From contig CAVQUF010000004.1 of NCBI GenBank assembly GCA_963716865.1, positions 744,001 to 808,000 on the forward strand: a DNA stretch of 64,000 bases. The letters run 5' to 3'. Under the pieces are notes generated by a model that had not been told where the DNA came from, did not search any database, and saw only the letters and a list, made by a program, of their open reading frames with translations. Shown here piece by piece: positions 7,460 to 15,731 of the stretch. Numbering within the stretch: the first letter of the stretch is position 1; the number at the start of each line of letters is the position of its first letter. The translations under genes were made by a program, and so were the position numbers. The DNA is from AC-32 sp963716865. GTDB lineage: Bacteria; Actinomycetota; Thermoleophilia; Gaiellales; Gaiellaceae.

Positions 7460-8746
7460 CTAGCGCTCGACCAGCGTCGACTTGTACTCGCTGCGGCCCA
7501 GGCTTCCCCACGGCACGAGCTCGATCTGCGTCTGGACGACTAGCACGGCGCGGAGCTTCGCACCGATCGAGTCCGCGAGCGTCGCGTCCTCCTCCTTTCC
7601 CTGGGCAAGCTCGACTGACACGGGTAGTGGCGGCTCCTGCTTGACACCCGGCGACCGCGGCCTGACGAGGATGTGACCGCTGACCTCGGGCGCGAAGGCG
7701 CTGACTACCTCGCGAACGGCCGCCGGGAAGACGTTCACCCCGCGCACGATCAGCATGTCGTCGGTCCGCCCGAGGCACCGAACCCGCGGGGCCGTCCGGC
7801 CACACGCGCAGGGGCTCGTGCCGACCTCGACGTGGTCGCGCGTGCGGAAGCGCAGCAGTGGCGCCGCTCGGTGCTGGAGATGCGTCAGGACGAGCTCGCC
7901 CGTGGCGCCGTCCTCGAGCTCGAGCGCCGCCTCGGTCTCGGGGTCGATCAGCTCCGCGTGGACGAAGCCGCGCGCGCCGAGGTGCATGCCGTCCTGCTCC
8001 TCGCACTCGCCCCAGAGCGAGACGCCGATGTCGCCGATGCCCATCGCCTCGGTCACCTTCGCGCCCCAGCCCTCCTCGAGCCTCGCGCGGAAGACGGGCT
8101 CGCCGCCGCCAGGCTCGCCCGCGACGAGGACCCGTTCGACGCCCGACCCCGGGAGGTCGATCTCCCGGTCGGCAGCCCATTCGACGAGGTGAGCGGCGTA
8201 CGAGGGCGTGAGCACCACGGCCTCGGGACGAAGCAGCTCGACGGCCGCCATCAGGCGCTCGGTGTTGCCGATCCCGACGGGGATGTGGCAGAGGCCGATC
8301 CGCTCGAAAGACGCGAGCGCGGCGCCGGCCACAAACGGTCCCGCCGTGTACGTCGAGACGATGCGCTGGCCGGGCGCGATCCCGGAGGCCGCGTAGCTGC
8401 GGGCGGAGGCGGTCACCCAGTTGTCGAGATCGCCCGCAGTGAGTGGGACGTAGCTGGGAGTGCCGGTGGTTCCGCTCGTCGAGTAGATCCGGACGATCTC
8501 GGCGGGATCAGCGCAGAGGTGCGCTCCGATCGGGTGCTCGGGCGTGCAGGTTGCGCGAAGCTCGGACTTGTCGGTCAGCGGCAGCTGCGCGATGTCCGCG
8601 AGCCCGCCCGATTGGTCGACATCCGCGAGCTTGTCGCGGTAGAAGGCCGAGCGCTCGAGCAGGTAGCCGAGCTGGGAGCGATAGCTCTCGTCGTCGAGGG
8701 CGAGCTGCTCGTCCCAGGGGCGGGTCTCGACCGCGGGCTCGAGCAT
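7460..8746 (-). CDS. Phenylacetate-CoA-ligase-like AMP-forming enzyme
   Basis: Cytosolic acyl-adenylate-forming ligase of 428 residues, the usual PaaK length. It has the ATP-binding loop YSTSGTTGTPS (about residues 90-100), a middle EAMGIGDIG stretch, GELVLT....RFRTRDH (adenylate-binding aspartate region), and a C-terminal GRTDDMLIVRGVNVFP, the hinge typical of the PaaK branch. A CPC-like cluster SPCACGRTAPR fits the zinc-binding or structural Cys seen in this family. Its ATG overlaps the TGA of the citrate-synthase-like gene by one base (TGATG), so the two are coupled. The acid it activates is unknown; context next to two hydroxylases suggests a catabolic acid. Confidence 0.85.
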   Translation of the reverse strand: MLEPAVETRPWDEQLALDDESYRSQLGYLLERSAFYRDKLADVDQSGGLADIAQLPLTDKSELRATCTPEHPIGAHLCADPAEIVRIYSTSGTTGTPSYVPLTAGDLDNWVTASARSYAASGIAPGQRIVSTYTAGPFVAGAALASFERIGLCHIPVGIGNTERLMAAVELLRPEAVVLTPSYAAHLVEWAADREIDLPGSGVERVLVAGEPGGGEPVFRARLEEGWGAKVTEAMGIGDIGVSLWGECEEQDGMHLGARGFVHAELIDPETEAALELEDGATGELVLTHLQHRAAPLLRFRTRDHVEVGTSPCACGRTAPRVRCLGRTDDMLIVRGVNVFPAAVREVVSAFAPEVSGHILVRPRSPGVKQEPPLPVSVELAQGKEEDATLADSIGAKLRAVLVVQTQIELVPWGSLGRSEYKSTLVER

Positions 8747-9486
8747 CAGCCTGCGGGGGGTTTGTACTCGACCGCGTCCTCGGCTGCAGCGGCGAGCCGG
8801 AACCCGATCGGGTGCTCCTGCTCCTCGGCCAGGTGCGCGAGGAGGCCGGCCGTGCGCGCGAGAATCGGGACCGCCTTGGCCGCAGCGCGAGGGAAGCCGA
8901 GGTCGAGCAGCACGGCCGCGATCGGCATCGAGACGTTCATCGTCAGCGGCTTGCCCCAGGCCTCGGCGACCGCGTCCCGGAAGCGGCGCGCCCGCTCGAC
9001 GTGCGCCCCGCTGACCCCGCGCTCGTCGGCCAGCTCGAGGATCCGCTCGGCGCGGGGGTCGACCGGCTTGTGGACGGGATGCCCGAAGCCCGGCACCTTC
9101 CCGCCCGCATCCCGAATCGCGCGGACGATGTCCAGCGGGTTCTCCTCTGAGACAAGCAGCCGGGCGCACTCCTCGGAGGTGCCGAGCACGACCGGACCGG
9201 CGCCCAGGATCCCCGCGGCGACCGCGCCCTGCAGGGACTCGGGGTCGGCCGCGAGCGTCATCCGGGAGGCGACGTTCGTCGGCATCATCCCGTGCTCGGC
9301 GATCGAGACGAGCAGCAGGTCGAGGAAGAAGCGCTGCTCCTCGGTCGGCTCCTGTGCGGTGAGCAGCAGGTGGAAATACTCGGTGAAGGTCAGCCGACCC
9401 ATCAGGTCGCCGGTGAGATCGCGCCCGCGCACCTCGACGCGGTCCGGGTAGGCCTGGCTGATGCGGGTGACCGGGCGGTCGCTCAG
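8746..9486 (-). CDS. Degenerate citrate synthase / citryl-CoA lyase-like protein
   Basis: Citrate synthase superfamily protein of about 246 residues, shorter than true citrate synthase (about 370-430) and near the size of stand-alone citryl-CoA-lyase-like proteins. RISQAYPDRVEVRGRDLTGDLMG matches the family N-terminus. GFGHPVHKPVDPRAERI contains the CoA-side His of the GFGHRVYK motif. The other two catalytic positions are altered: the HGGANE segment reads GAGPVVLGTSEE (no His), and the NVD Asp region reads NVSMP. It may cleave or bind a CoA ester rather than make citrate. No ATG or GTG precedes the conserved start; CTG at 9486, in a CTGA overlap with the upstream stop, fits. GTG at 9432 would cut the conserved N-terminus. 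Confidence 0.75.
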   Translation of the reverse strand: MSDRPVTRISQAYPDRVEVRGRDLTGDLMGRLTFTEYFHLLLTAQEPTEEQRFFLDLLLVSIAEHGMMPTNVASRMTLAADPESLQGAVAAGILGAGPVVLGTSEECARLLVSEENPLDIVRAIRDAGGKVPGFGHPVHKPVDPRAERILELADERGVSGAHVERARRFRDAVAEAWGKPLTMNVSMPIAAVLLDLGFPRAAAKAVPILARTAGLLAHLAEEQEHPIGFRLAAAAEDAVEYKPPAG

Positions 9487-10514
9487 AGCCCGAGATCCTC
9501 GCGGACGAGCTGCGCTCCGGCAACCATCGCCTCGAGCTTGCGGAAGGCGAGCTCGCGCGAGAGGTACTTCATGCCGCAGTCGGGCGCCACGACGAGCCGC
9601 TCGGGAGGAACGACGGCGAGCGCGGCACGGATCCGGCCGGCGACGACCTCCGGGGTCTCGGCCTCGCCCGAGCCCAGGTCGAGCACGCCGAGCAGGATCG
9701 TCTTGCTCGGCAGGTCGCGCAGCACCTCCGGGTCGAGCCCTGGCTGTGCGGCCTCGAGCGAGACGTGCGTCGCGCTGCAGCCGTCGAGCTCGCTCAGGAA
9801 CGGGTAGCCGGTGAGGCGGTCGTGGACGATCGCCGCGTAGCCGAAGCACGTGTGCAGGACCGTGTCGCCCTCGATCCCCTCGAGCGCCCGGTCGATCGCC
9901 TCGACCGCGTACTCCCGAGCCGGCTCGGGCCGTGCCTGGAGGTACGGCTCGTCGATCTGGACGATGTCGGCCCCGGCCGCCTTCAGGTCGTGGAGCTCCT
10001 CGTTGACCGCCTCCGCGTAGGCCAGCGCGAGGCTCCGCTCGTCGTCGTAGTGGTCGTTCTGGGCCTGCTGGGTCATCGTGAACGGCCCGGGAACGGTGAT
10101 CTTGATCCGGCGGTCGGTGAGCGAGCGCAGGAACTCGACGTCGCCGACCTCGACCGGGCGCGTGCGGCGAATCGGGCCTACCACCTTCGGGACCGGGTTC
10201 TCGTGACCCGTGCGATCGAGGGCGACGCCCGGGTTGTCCAGGTCGACGCCGTCGAGCGCGGTCGCGAAGCGGTTGGAGTAGCTCTCGCGCCGCATCTCGC
10301 CGTCGGTGATCACGTCGACGCCGGCCCGTTCCATGTCGGCGACCGCGAGCCGGGTCGCATCGTCCTGGGCTTCCTCGAGCAGCGGCTCCGGCACGCGCCA
10401 GAGCTCACGCGCGCGCACGCGAGGCGGCAGTCGGTCCGAGAGCCGCTCCCGGTCGATCAGCCAGTCCGGCTGCGGGTAGCTCCCGACAACCGTGGTGAGG
10501 AGCGCTTCCGTCAG
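9483..10514 (-). CDS. MetE-like (cobalamin-independent methionine synthase family) zinc protein
   Basis: About 343 residues, equal to the catalytic half of MetE, a group that also includes epoxyalkane:coenzyme M transferase and other small thiol alkyltransferases. Zinc ligands are visible: HTCFG (His, Cys) and PDCGMKYL (Cys), as in MetE. The substrate loop VGSYPQPDWL lies at residues about 9-18, and DGEMRRESY and VQIDEPYL are the acidic motifs. The first 30 residues, including VGSYP, are reached only from the CTG at 10514, which overlaps the upstream TGA (CTGA). Starting at the first in-frame GTG (10418) would delete a conserved active-site loop. It lies between the second hydroxylase FAD subunit and the citrate-synthase-like gene in one operon. 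The true alkyl donor and acceptor are unknown. Confidence 0.78.
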   Translation of the reverse strand: MTEALLTTVVGSYPQPDWLIDRERLSDRLPPRVRARELWRVPEPLLEEAQDDATRLAVADMERAGVDVITDGEMRRESYSNRFATALDGVDLDNPGVALDRTGHENPVPKVVGPIRRTRPVEVGDVEFLRSLTDRRIKITVPGPFTMTQQAQNDHYDDERSLALAYAEAVNEELHDLKAAGADIVQIDEPYLQARPEPAREYAVEAIDRALEGIEGDTVLHTCFGYAAIVHDRLTGYPFLSELDGCSATHVSLEAAQPGLDPEVLRDLPSKTILLGVLDLGSGEAETPEVVAGRIRAALAVVPPERLVVAPDCGMKYLSRELAFRKLEAMVAGAQLVREDLGL

Positions 10515-11323
10515 CTGAGCGCCTGCTCCAGCGCGCGCCGTGTGAGCACGCGCGCGAGGTGCTGCCGGAACTCCGCGCTCGCTGCGGGGTCGCTCGGCGG
10601 GCTCGTTCCCTCGGCGGCACGCTCGGCCGCGCTGGCCGGATCGGAGCCGGAGGCGAGTGCCTCCTCGACGCCGTGCGCACGAACCGGCGTCGGCCCCATG
10701 TTCGTCAGCGCGACGCGCGCCGAGCCGTTCGAGCCGACGGCTGCGACGCCGACCGTCGCCCAGTCCTGCGCGCGGCGGTGGAACTTGACGTACGTGCCCT
10801 CGGCCTTCGGCACGCGGATCTCGGTGAGCACCTCCTGGGGCCCGAGCGCCGTCTCGAGGAAGCCCTGGAAGAACTCGCCGGCCGCGATCGTCCGCTCGCC
10901 CTTCGGTCCGCGTGCGACGAGCTCGGCCTCGAGCGCGACGAGCACCGCCGGCAGGTCGGCGGCGGGGTCGCCGTGCGCGACCGAGCCGCCGATCGTTCCC
11001 ACGTGGCGGACCTGCGGATCGCCGATCCCGGCCGCCGTCGTGGCGACGAGCGGGCTCACCTTGCCGAGCAGGGCGTCGTTCGCGACGTCGTGGTGGCGCG
11101 TGAGCGCGCCGATCGCGATCCGGTCACCGTCCTCGCGCACGTAGCTCAGGTCGGACAGGCGGCCGATGTCTACGAGCAGCGCCGGCTGCGCGAACCGGAG
11201 CTTCATCAGCGGCAGGAGCGAGTGACCGCCTGCGAGCAGCTTGGCGTCGTCGTTCGAGCCGAGCAGCTCGATCGCCTGGTCGACCGACTCCGCAACCTCG
11301 TAGTCGAACCTGGCCGGGATCAT
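10511..11323 (-). CDS. Molybdenum hydroxylase FAD-binding subunit (CoxM-like), second set
   Basis: Medium subunit of a xanthine dehydrogenase/CO dehydrogenase-type hydroxylase, 270 residues. It passes electrons from the iron-sulfur subunit to quinone or another acceptor. The two FAD-binding loops are present: LLAGGHSLLPLMKLRF (about residues 30-45) and HVGTIGGSVAHGDPAAD (about 105-120). The C-terminal CO_deh_flav domain follows. ATG 11323 overlaps the stop of the large-subunit gene (4 bases). With the genes at 11320-13677 and 13688-14146 it makes a full S-L-M set in the order S, L, M. Confidence 0.9.
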   Translation of the reverse strand: MIPARFDYEVAESVDQAIELLGSNDDAKLLAGGHSLLPLMKLRFAQPALLVDIGRLSDLSYVREDGDRIAIGALTRHHDVANDALLGKVSPLVATTAAGIGDPQVRHVGTIGGSVAHGDPAADLPAVLVALEAELVARGPKGERTIAAGEFFQGFLETALGPQEVLTEIRVPKAEGTYVKFHRRAQDWATVGVAAVGSNGSARVALTNMGPTPVRAHGVEEALASGSDPASAAERAAEGTSPPSDPAASAEFRQHLARVLTRRALEQALS

Positions 11324-13677
11324 GACTTTGCCTCCTGGATCGCCCGCCAGACTCGTTCGGGGCTGGCGGGCATGTCGATGTCGGTGACGCCGAGCGGGGC
11401 CAGCGCGTCGAGCACCGCGTTGATCACGGCCGGCGTCGAGGCGATCGTGCCCGTCTCGCCGACGCCCTTGGCACCGAGCGGGTGGTTGGGGCTCTCCGTG
11501 GTCGTGCGGTCGACCTCGAACATCGGCAGCTCCGCGGCCGAGGGGACCAGGTAGTTGACGAGCGAGCCGGTGAGCAGGTTCCCGCCCTCGTCGTAGACGG
11601 CCTCCTCCCAGAGCGCCTGGGCGACGCCCTGGGCGATGCCGCCCTGGACCTGCCCGTCGACGACCTGCGGGTTGATGACGGTGCCCACGTCGTCGACCGC
11701 GACGTAGCGGACGAGGTCGGCGGCGCCCGTCTCGGTGTCCACCTCCACGACCGCGATGTGCGTTCCCGCGGGCCAGCTGAACTGGGACGGGTCGTAGACG
11801 GCGGTCTCCTCGAGCGCGGGCTCGAGCCCCTCGGGCAGGTCGTGTGCGTGCCAGGCGGCGAACGCGGACTCCTTCACGGTCATCGTGCGGTCGGTCCCCT
11901 TCACGCGGAACGTGCCGCCGTCGTACTCGAGGTCGTCCTCGGCCACCTCGAGCGTATGGGCGACGATCTTCTGCGACTTGGCGACCACCTTGTCCGTCGC
12001 GTGACAGAGCGCGGCCATGCCGATCGCGAGGCTGCGGCTGCCGTAGGTGTCCATTCCGAGCGGCACGATCGACGTGTCGCCGTGCAGCACCTCGACGTCG
12101 TCATAGTCGACGCCGAGCCGCTCGGACACCACCTGCGCCCAGGTCGTGTCGTGACTCTGGCCGTGCGGGGTCGTCCCGGTCAGCACCTGCACCGTGCCGG
12201 TCGGCAGGCAGCGGATCGTCGCCGCCTCCCAGCCGCCGGCCACGTACTTGAGGGCACCGAGGATGCGGGACGGCGCGAGCCCGCACATCTCGACGTAGGT
12301 CGAGAGGCCGACGCCGAGCTGCTTTGCGTCCCCGCGCTCTCGCCGCTCGGCCTGCTCGCGGCGGAGCCCTTCGTAGTCGAGGATCTCGAGCGCGCGGTCG
12401 AGTGCCGCGTCGTAGTCGCCGGAGTCGATCGTCAGGCCGGACGCGAGCGCGGCCGGGAACTCCGTGATGAAGTTGAGCCGCCGGAGCTCGACCGGATCCA
12501 TCTCGAGCTTGCGCGCCAGCGCATCGACGGCCCGCTCGATCGCGTAGGTCGCCTCGGGCCGGCCGGCGCCGCGGTACGCGTCCGTCGGCGTCTGGTTGGT
12601 GAACACGCCCGAGCACTCGAAGTCGTAGCCCTTGATGTCGTAGGCGCCGCCGTAGACCCAAGCGCCGAGCAGCGGCGTGCCGGGGGTGATGATCATCAGG
12701 TACGCGCCCATCGAGACCGTGAGGCGGACCCGAACCGCGGTGATCTTCCCCTCCGAGGTCGCCGCGAGCGAGATCTCCTGGATCATGTCGCGCCCGTGAT
12801 GGGTCGCGAGCGCGTTCTCCGAGCGGCCCTCGATCCACTTGACCGGCAACCCGAGCCGCTTCGCGAGCACAATCCCGAGCGCCTCCTCCGGATAGACCTG
12901 GAGCTTCGAGCCGAAACCGCCGCCGACGTCCGGGGCGATCACGCGCAGCTTCGACTCCGGCACGCCGGTCGCGAGCGCGAGCGTCACGCGCGCGATGTGC
13001 GGGATCTGCGTCGATGAGATGAGCGTGATCTCGCCCGTAGCGGGGAGCGGCTGCGCGAGCACGCCGCGCGGCTCCATCGGGTTCGGGATCAGGCGTTGCT
13101 GGCGGTAGCGCTCCTTGACGGTCACGTCCGCCTCCGCGAAGAGCTTGTCGACGTCCTCGCCGCCCTTCAGCGGCCACGTGTAGCAGTGGTTCGTCCCGAA
13201 CTCCTCGTGGACGAGCGGGGCGCCGTCGGCAAGCGCCGCCTCTATGTCGGTCACGGCCGGGAGCGGCTCGTAGTCGACCTCGACCAGCTCGGCCGCGTCC
13301 GCGGCGAGCGCTCGGCTCTCGGCGATGACGACGGCGACTCCGTCTCCTGCATACCGCGCCTCGGTCGTCGCGAGCGGGAAATGGGACGGGTTGTTGATGT
13401 CGTCGGTCACGGGCCAGGCCATCGGCAGCGGCGCCGCCCAGTCGGCCTCGAGCTCGGCGCCCGAGAACGCGGCGACGACACCCTCGGCGGCCTTCGCCTT
13501 CGTGAGGTCGACGCCGGCAATACGCGCGTGGGCGTGCGGGCTCCGGACGAGCGCCATCCACACCATCCCGGGCACCGTCAGGTTGTCGACGAAGCGGCCC
13601 TGGCCGGTCAGCAGCCGCGCGTCTTCCTTCCGCGGCGCTGAAGCGCCGATCCCTGTCTTTTGCTCGGTGACAGCCAT
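11320..13677 (-). CDS. Molybdenum hydroxylase large subunit, form II (CoxL-like)
   Basis: Molybdopterin-cytosine-dinucleotide-binding catalytic subunit of 785 residues. The active-site loop reads AYRGAGR (residues 367-373), the form II signature, not the AYxCSFR of true CO dehydrogenase, so CO is unlikely to be the main substrate. Other family marks are IAPDVGGGFGSK (about residue 240), GTTPHGQSHDTTWAQ and the C-terminal catalytic-Glu segment GAKGVGETGT. It follows CoxG and CoxS2 in the same operon as the form I enzyme. The downstream CoA ligase and MetE-like gene suggest oxidation of an organic compound; the substrate is unknown. Large form II proteins are often mis-named CO dehydrogenase. 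Confidence 0.9.
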   Translation of the reverse strand: MAVTEQKTGIGASAPRKEDARLLTGQGRFVDNLTVPGMVWMALVRSPHAHARIAGVDLTKAKAAEGVVAAFSGAELEADWAAPLPMAWPVTDDINNPSHFPLATTEARYAGDGVAVVIAESRALAADAAELVEVDYEPLPAVTDIEAALADGAPLVHEEFGTNHCYTWPLKGGEDVDKLFAEADVTVKERYRQQRLIPNPMEPRGVLAQPLPATGEITLISSTQIPHIARVTLALATGVPESKLRVIAPDVGGGFGSKLQVYPEEALGIVLAKRLGLPVKWIEGRSENALATHHGRDMIQEISLAATSEGKITAVRVRLTVSMGAYLMIITPGTPLLGAWVYGGAYDIKGYDFECSGVFTNQTPTDAYRGAGRPEATYAIERAVDALARKLEMDPVELRRLNFITEFPAALASGLTIDSGDYDAALDRALEILDYEGLRREQAERRERGDAKQLGVGLSTYVEMCGLAPSRILGALKYVAGGWEAATIRCLPTGTVQVLTGTTPHGQSHDTTWAQVVSERLGVDYDDVEVLHGDTSIVPLGMDTYGSRSLAIGMAALCHATDKVVAKSQKIVAHTLEVAEDDLEYDGGTFRVKGTDRTMTVKESAFAAWHAHDLPEGLEPALEETAVYDPSQFSWPAGTHIAVVEVDTETGAADLVRYVAVDDVGTVINPQVVDGQVQGGIAQGVAQALWEEAVYDEGGNLLTGSLVNYLVPSAAELPMFEVDRTTTESPNHPLGAKGVGETGTIASTPAVINAVLDALAPLGVTDIDMPASPERVWRAIQEAKS

Positions 13678-13687
13678 CGCAGCTCCT

Positions 13688-14146
13688 CTAGACGGCGGCC
13701 GCGTGCTGGACGGCCTTGACGATGTTGACGTAGCCCGTGCAACGGCAGAGGTTGCCTTCGAGCGCCGTCCGGATCTCGTCCTCGCTGGGATCGGAGTTCT
13801 CGCGGAGCAGGCTGACGGTGGCCATCACCATCCCGGGCGTGCAGTAGCCGCACTGGAGCCCGTGCTGCTCGTGGAAGGCCTGCTGCACCGGATGCAGCTG
13901 CCCGTTCTCGGCGAGCCCTTCGATCGTCGTCACCTCGCGCCCGTCTGCCTGGACGGCGAGCAGCGTGCACGACTTGACCGACTCGCCTTCGAGCAGGACG
14001 GTGCACGCGCCGCACGAGGTCGTGTCGCAGGCGACGTTGGTCCCGGTCAGGCCGAGCCGCTCGCGAAGGACGTAGACGAGCAGCTCGCGCGGCTCGACCG
14101 CCAGCTCGTGCCGGGCACCGTTGACGGTGATCGCGATCTCTCTCAT
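13688..14146 (-). CDS. Molybdenum hydroxylase 2Fe-2S subunit (CoxS-like), second set
   Basis: Small electron-transfer subunit of 152 residues carrying two [2Fe-2S] clusters. The N-terminal ferredoxin-like cluster is CDTTSCGACTVLL preceded by the first Cys in GTNVACD. The C-terminal helical cluster is CGYCTPGM and CRCTGY. Its ATG overlaps the end of coxG by 4 bases, and its stop is 10 bases before the large-subunit ATG, with AGGAG in between. The S-L-M order here differs from the M-S-L order of the form I set upstream. Confidence 0.93.
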   Translation of the reverse strand: MREIAITVNGARHELAVEPRELLVYVLRERLGLTGTNVACDTTSCGACTVLLEGESVKSCTLLAVQADGREVTTIEGLAENGQLHPVQQAFHEQHGLQCGYCTPGMVMATVSLLRENSDPSEDEIRTALEGNLCRCTGYVNIVKAVQHAAAV

Positions 14147-14712
14147 TCCTTCCTCCCCTCTCGGCGGAAGATGCCGGTGATCTGGCGCCAGATCGCGGCG
14201 AGCCCGAGCCTGAGGCCTCCGACCGGCTTGGCCTGCGCGGCGACCACGGCCTCGGCCTCCTCGGGCGGCGCGACGAGCTGGGCCTGGAGGCAGTCCGCGA
14301 AGCGCTGGACCATCTGCTGCGAGACGTCCTCGACGATCCCGCGCCCGTACTGCGCGACCGCCCCGGTGAGCATCAGGTCGGTGGCGACGTCGACGCGCGT
14401 CCCTCCGTCGAGCTGGGAGAGCGAGGACTCGATCGTGGCCTGCGCCGCGCCTCGACCGCGCGACTCGCGCGCCTTGGCCGAGAGCTTCGCCTTCCGCGCG
14501 GCCTCGTCCGTCTCCTCGCGCTTGACGTCGGTGTCGAACGTGAGTGAGATCGGCCCGAGCTTCACGTTCATCTTCGCCTTCCAGTTGGAGTCGTCGACGG
14601 TCTCCGTGAGCGTCGCGCCCGGCATGCACGGGATCACGCGCGGGACGTCCATCAGCAGGTCCCACGCCTTCTCGGGCGCGACGGGGACCTCGAACGAGCT
14701 CTCGATCTTCAG
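14143..14712 (-). CDS. coxG: CoxG, SRPBCC-type CO dehydrogenase anchor/assembly protein
   Basis: CO dehydrogenase subunit G family, 189 residues: an SRPBCC domain (IESSFEVPVAPEKAWDLLMDVPRVIPCMPGA at the start) and a C-terminal tail with a short hydrophobic segment (GGLRLGLAAIWRQITGIF) that could touch the membrane. In Afipia (Oligotropha) carboxidovorans CoxG helps recruit CO dehydrogenase to the membrane. The family N-terminus is normally MK(I/M)E.SFEV; here that sequence is reached only if CTG 14712 is the start, and it lies in a CTGA overlap with the XdhC-family stop, with GGAGG and GGTGA just upstream. It separates the form I genes from the second hydroxylase set. Confidence 0.9.
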   Translation of the reverse strand: MKIESSFEVPVAPEKAWDLLMDVPRVIPCMPGATLTETVDDSNWKAKMNVKLGPISLTFDTDVKREETDEAARKAKLSAKARESRGRGAAQATIESSLSQLDGGTRVDVATDLMLTGAVAQYGRGIVEDVSQQMVQRFADCLQAQLVAPPEEAEAVVAAQAKPVGGLRLGLAAIWRQITGIFRREGRKE

Positions 14713-15731
14713 GGCGTCACCGCCTCCGCGCGGCTCTCCTTCGGCGCGCGCAGGACCTCGATCAGCTGCGCCGCAACCGCGACCGCGACCTCCTGCGGCG
14801 TGCGCGCGCCGATGCGCAGGCCGATCGGCGCGTGGATGCGGGCGAGGTCCTCGTCGCTCACGCCCTCGGCGCGGAGCAGCTCGACGCGCTGCTCGGTCGT
14901 GCGCCTGCTCCCCATCGCGCCGATGTAGCCGGCGTTCGTCGCCAGCGCCTCCTTCAGCGCGGGAATGTCGAACTTGTGGTCGTGCGTGAGCACGCAGATC
15001 GCGGTGCGCTCGTCCACGGGAGAGCGCTCGAGGAAGCGGTCGGGCCACTCGACGACGAGCTCGTCCGCGTGCGGGAAGCGCTCGCGCGTGACGAACTTCG
15101 CCCGCGCGTCGCACACGGTGACGCGGTAGCCGAGGAAGCGCCCGATCTCCGCGACCGCCGCGGCGTGGTCGACCGCCCCGAAGACGTACATGTTCGGCCG
15201 CGGGGCGAACGAGTCCACGAACACCTCGTCGTCGCCCACGCGCACGAGCGAGGTCTCGCCCGCCGCGAGCAGCTCCTGCGCAACGCGGCCGCCCTCGTCG
15301 TTCACCTCGTCGTCGGCGAAGACGAGCCGCTCGGCGCCCGCGTTCGGGCCCGAGACGGGCACGACCCGCGCGACAGGCCGCTCCTCCTCGATCGCCTTCG
15401 CAAGCGGGTCGATGAGGGCCGGGTCGAGGGAGTCGACGAAGATGTGAACCGTCCCGCCGCAGGGCAGGCCTACCTCGAAGGCCTCCTCGTCCGCGATCCC
15501 GTAGGTGCGCAAGCGGGCGCCGCCGCCGGCGAGCACCTCACGCGCCTCCTCGAACACCGCGGGCTCGACGCAGCCGCCGGTCACGGAGCCGGCAACGTCG
15601 CCGCTCTCCGAGACGGCGAGCATGGCCCCGGGGTCGCGCGGCGCGGAGCGCTCGGTCGAGACGACGGTCGCGGTCGCGACCTTCGTGCCCGCGGCCTTCC
15701 AGCGCACGAGCGTCTCGAGAATCTCCCTCAC
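14709..15731 (-). CDS. coxF: XdhC/CoxF-family molybdenum-enzyme maturation protein
   Basis: XdhC family protein, 340 residues, full length. XdhC/CoxF proteins insert the sulfurated or copper-containing molybdenum centre into the hydroxylase. The N-terminal XdhC/CoxI domain shows TATVVSTERSAPRDPGAMLAV and GSVTGGCVEPAV (residues about 20-65). The C-terminal Rossmann-like XdhC_C domain has NMYVFGAVDHAAAVAEIGRFLG, THDHKFDIPALKEAL and YIGAMGSRR (residues about 180-280). The GTG at 15731 overlaps the previous stop (GTGA). Its place directly after the form I large subunit and its partner fits the coxF position. The gene symbol is by position and family. Confidence 0.85.
   Translation of the reverse strand: MREILETLVRWKAAGTKVATATVVSTERSAPRDPGAMLAVSESGDVAGSVTGGCVEPAVFEEAREVLAGGGARLRTYGIADEEAFEVGLPCGGTVHIFVDSLDPALIDPLAKAIEEERPVARVVPVSGPNAGAERLVFADDEVNDEGGRVAQELLAAGETSLVRVGDDEVFVDSFAPRPNMYVFGAVDHAAAVAEIGRFLGYRVTVCDARAKFVTRERFPHADELVVEWPDRFLERSPVDERTAICVLTHDHKFDIPALKEALATNAGYIGAMGSRRTTEQRVELLRAEGVSDEDLARIHAPIGLRIGARTPQEVAVAVAAQLIEVLRAPKESRAEAVTP

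Noticed and set aside
11482..13017. 511-codon open frame on the plus strand across the form II large subunit
   Set aside because: Antisense shadow; the minus-strand protein has full family motifs.
11320..13677. Calling the second and third hydroxylases CO dehydrogenases
   Set aside because: Their active-site loops (AYRGAGR and NRGYSR) lack the copper-binding Cys of AYRCSFR.
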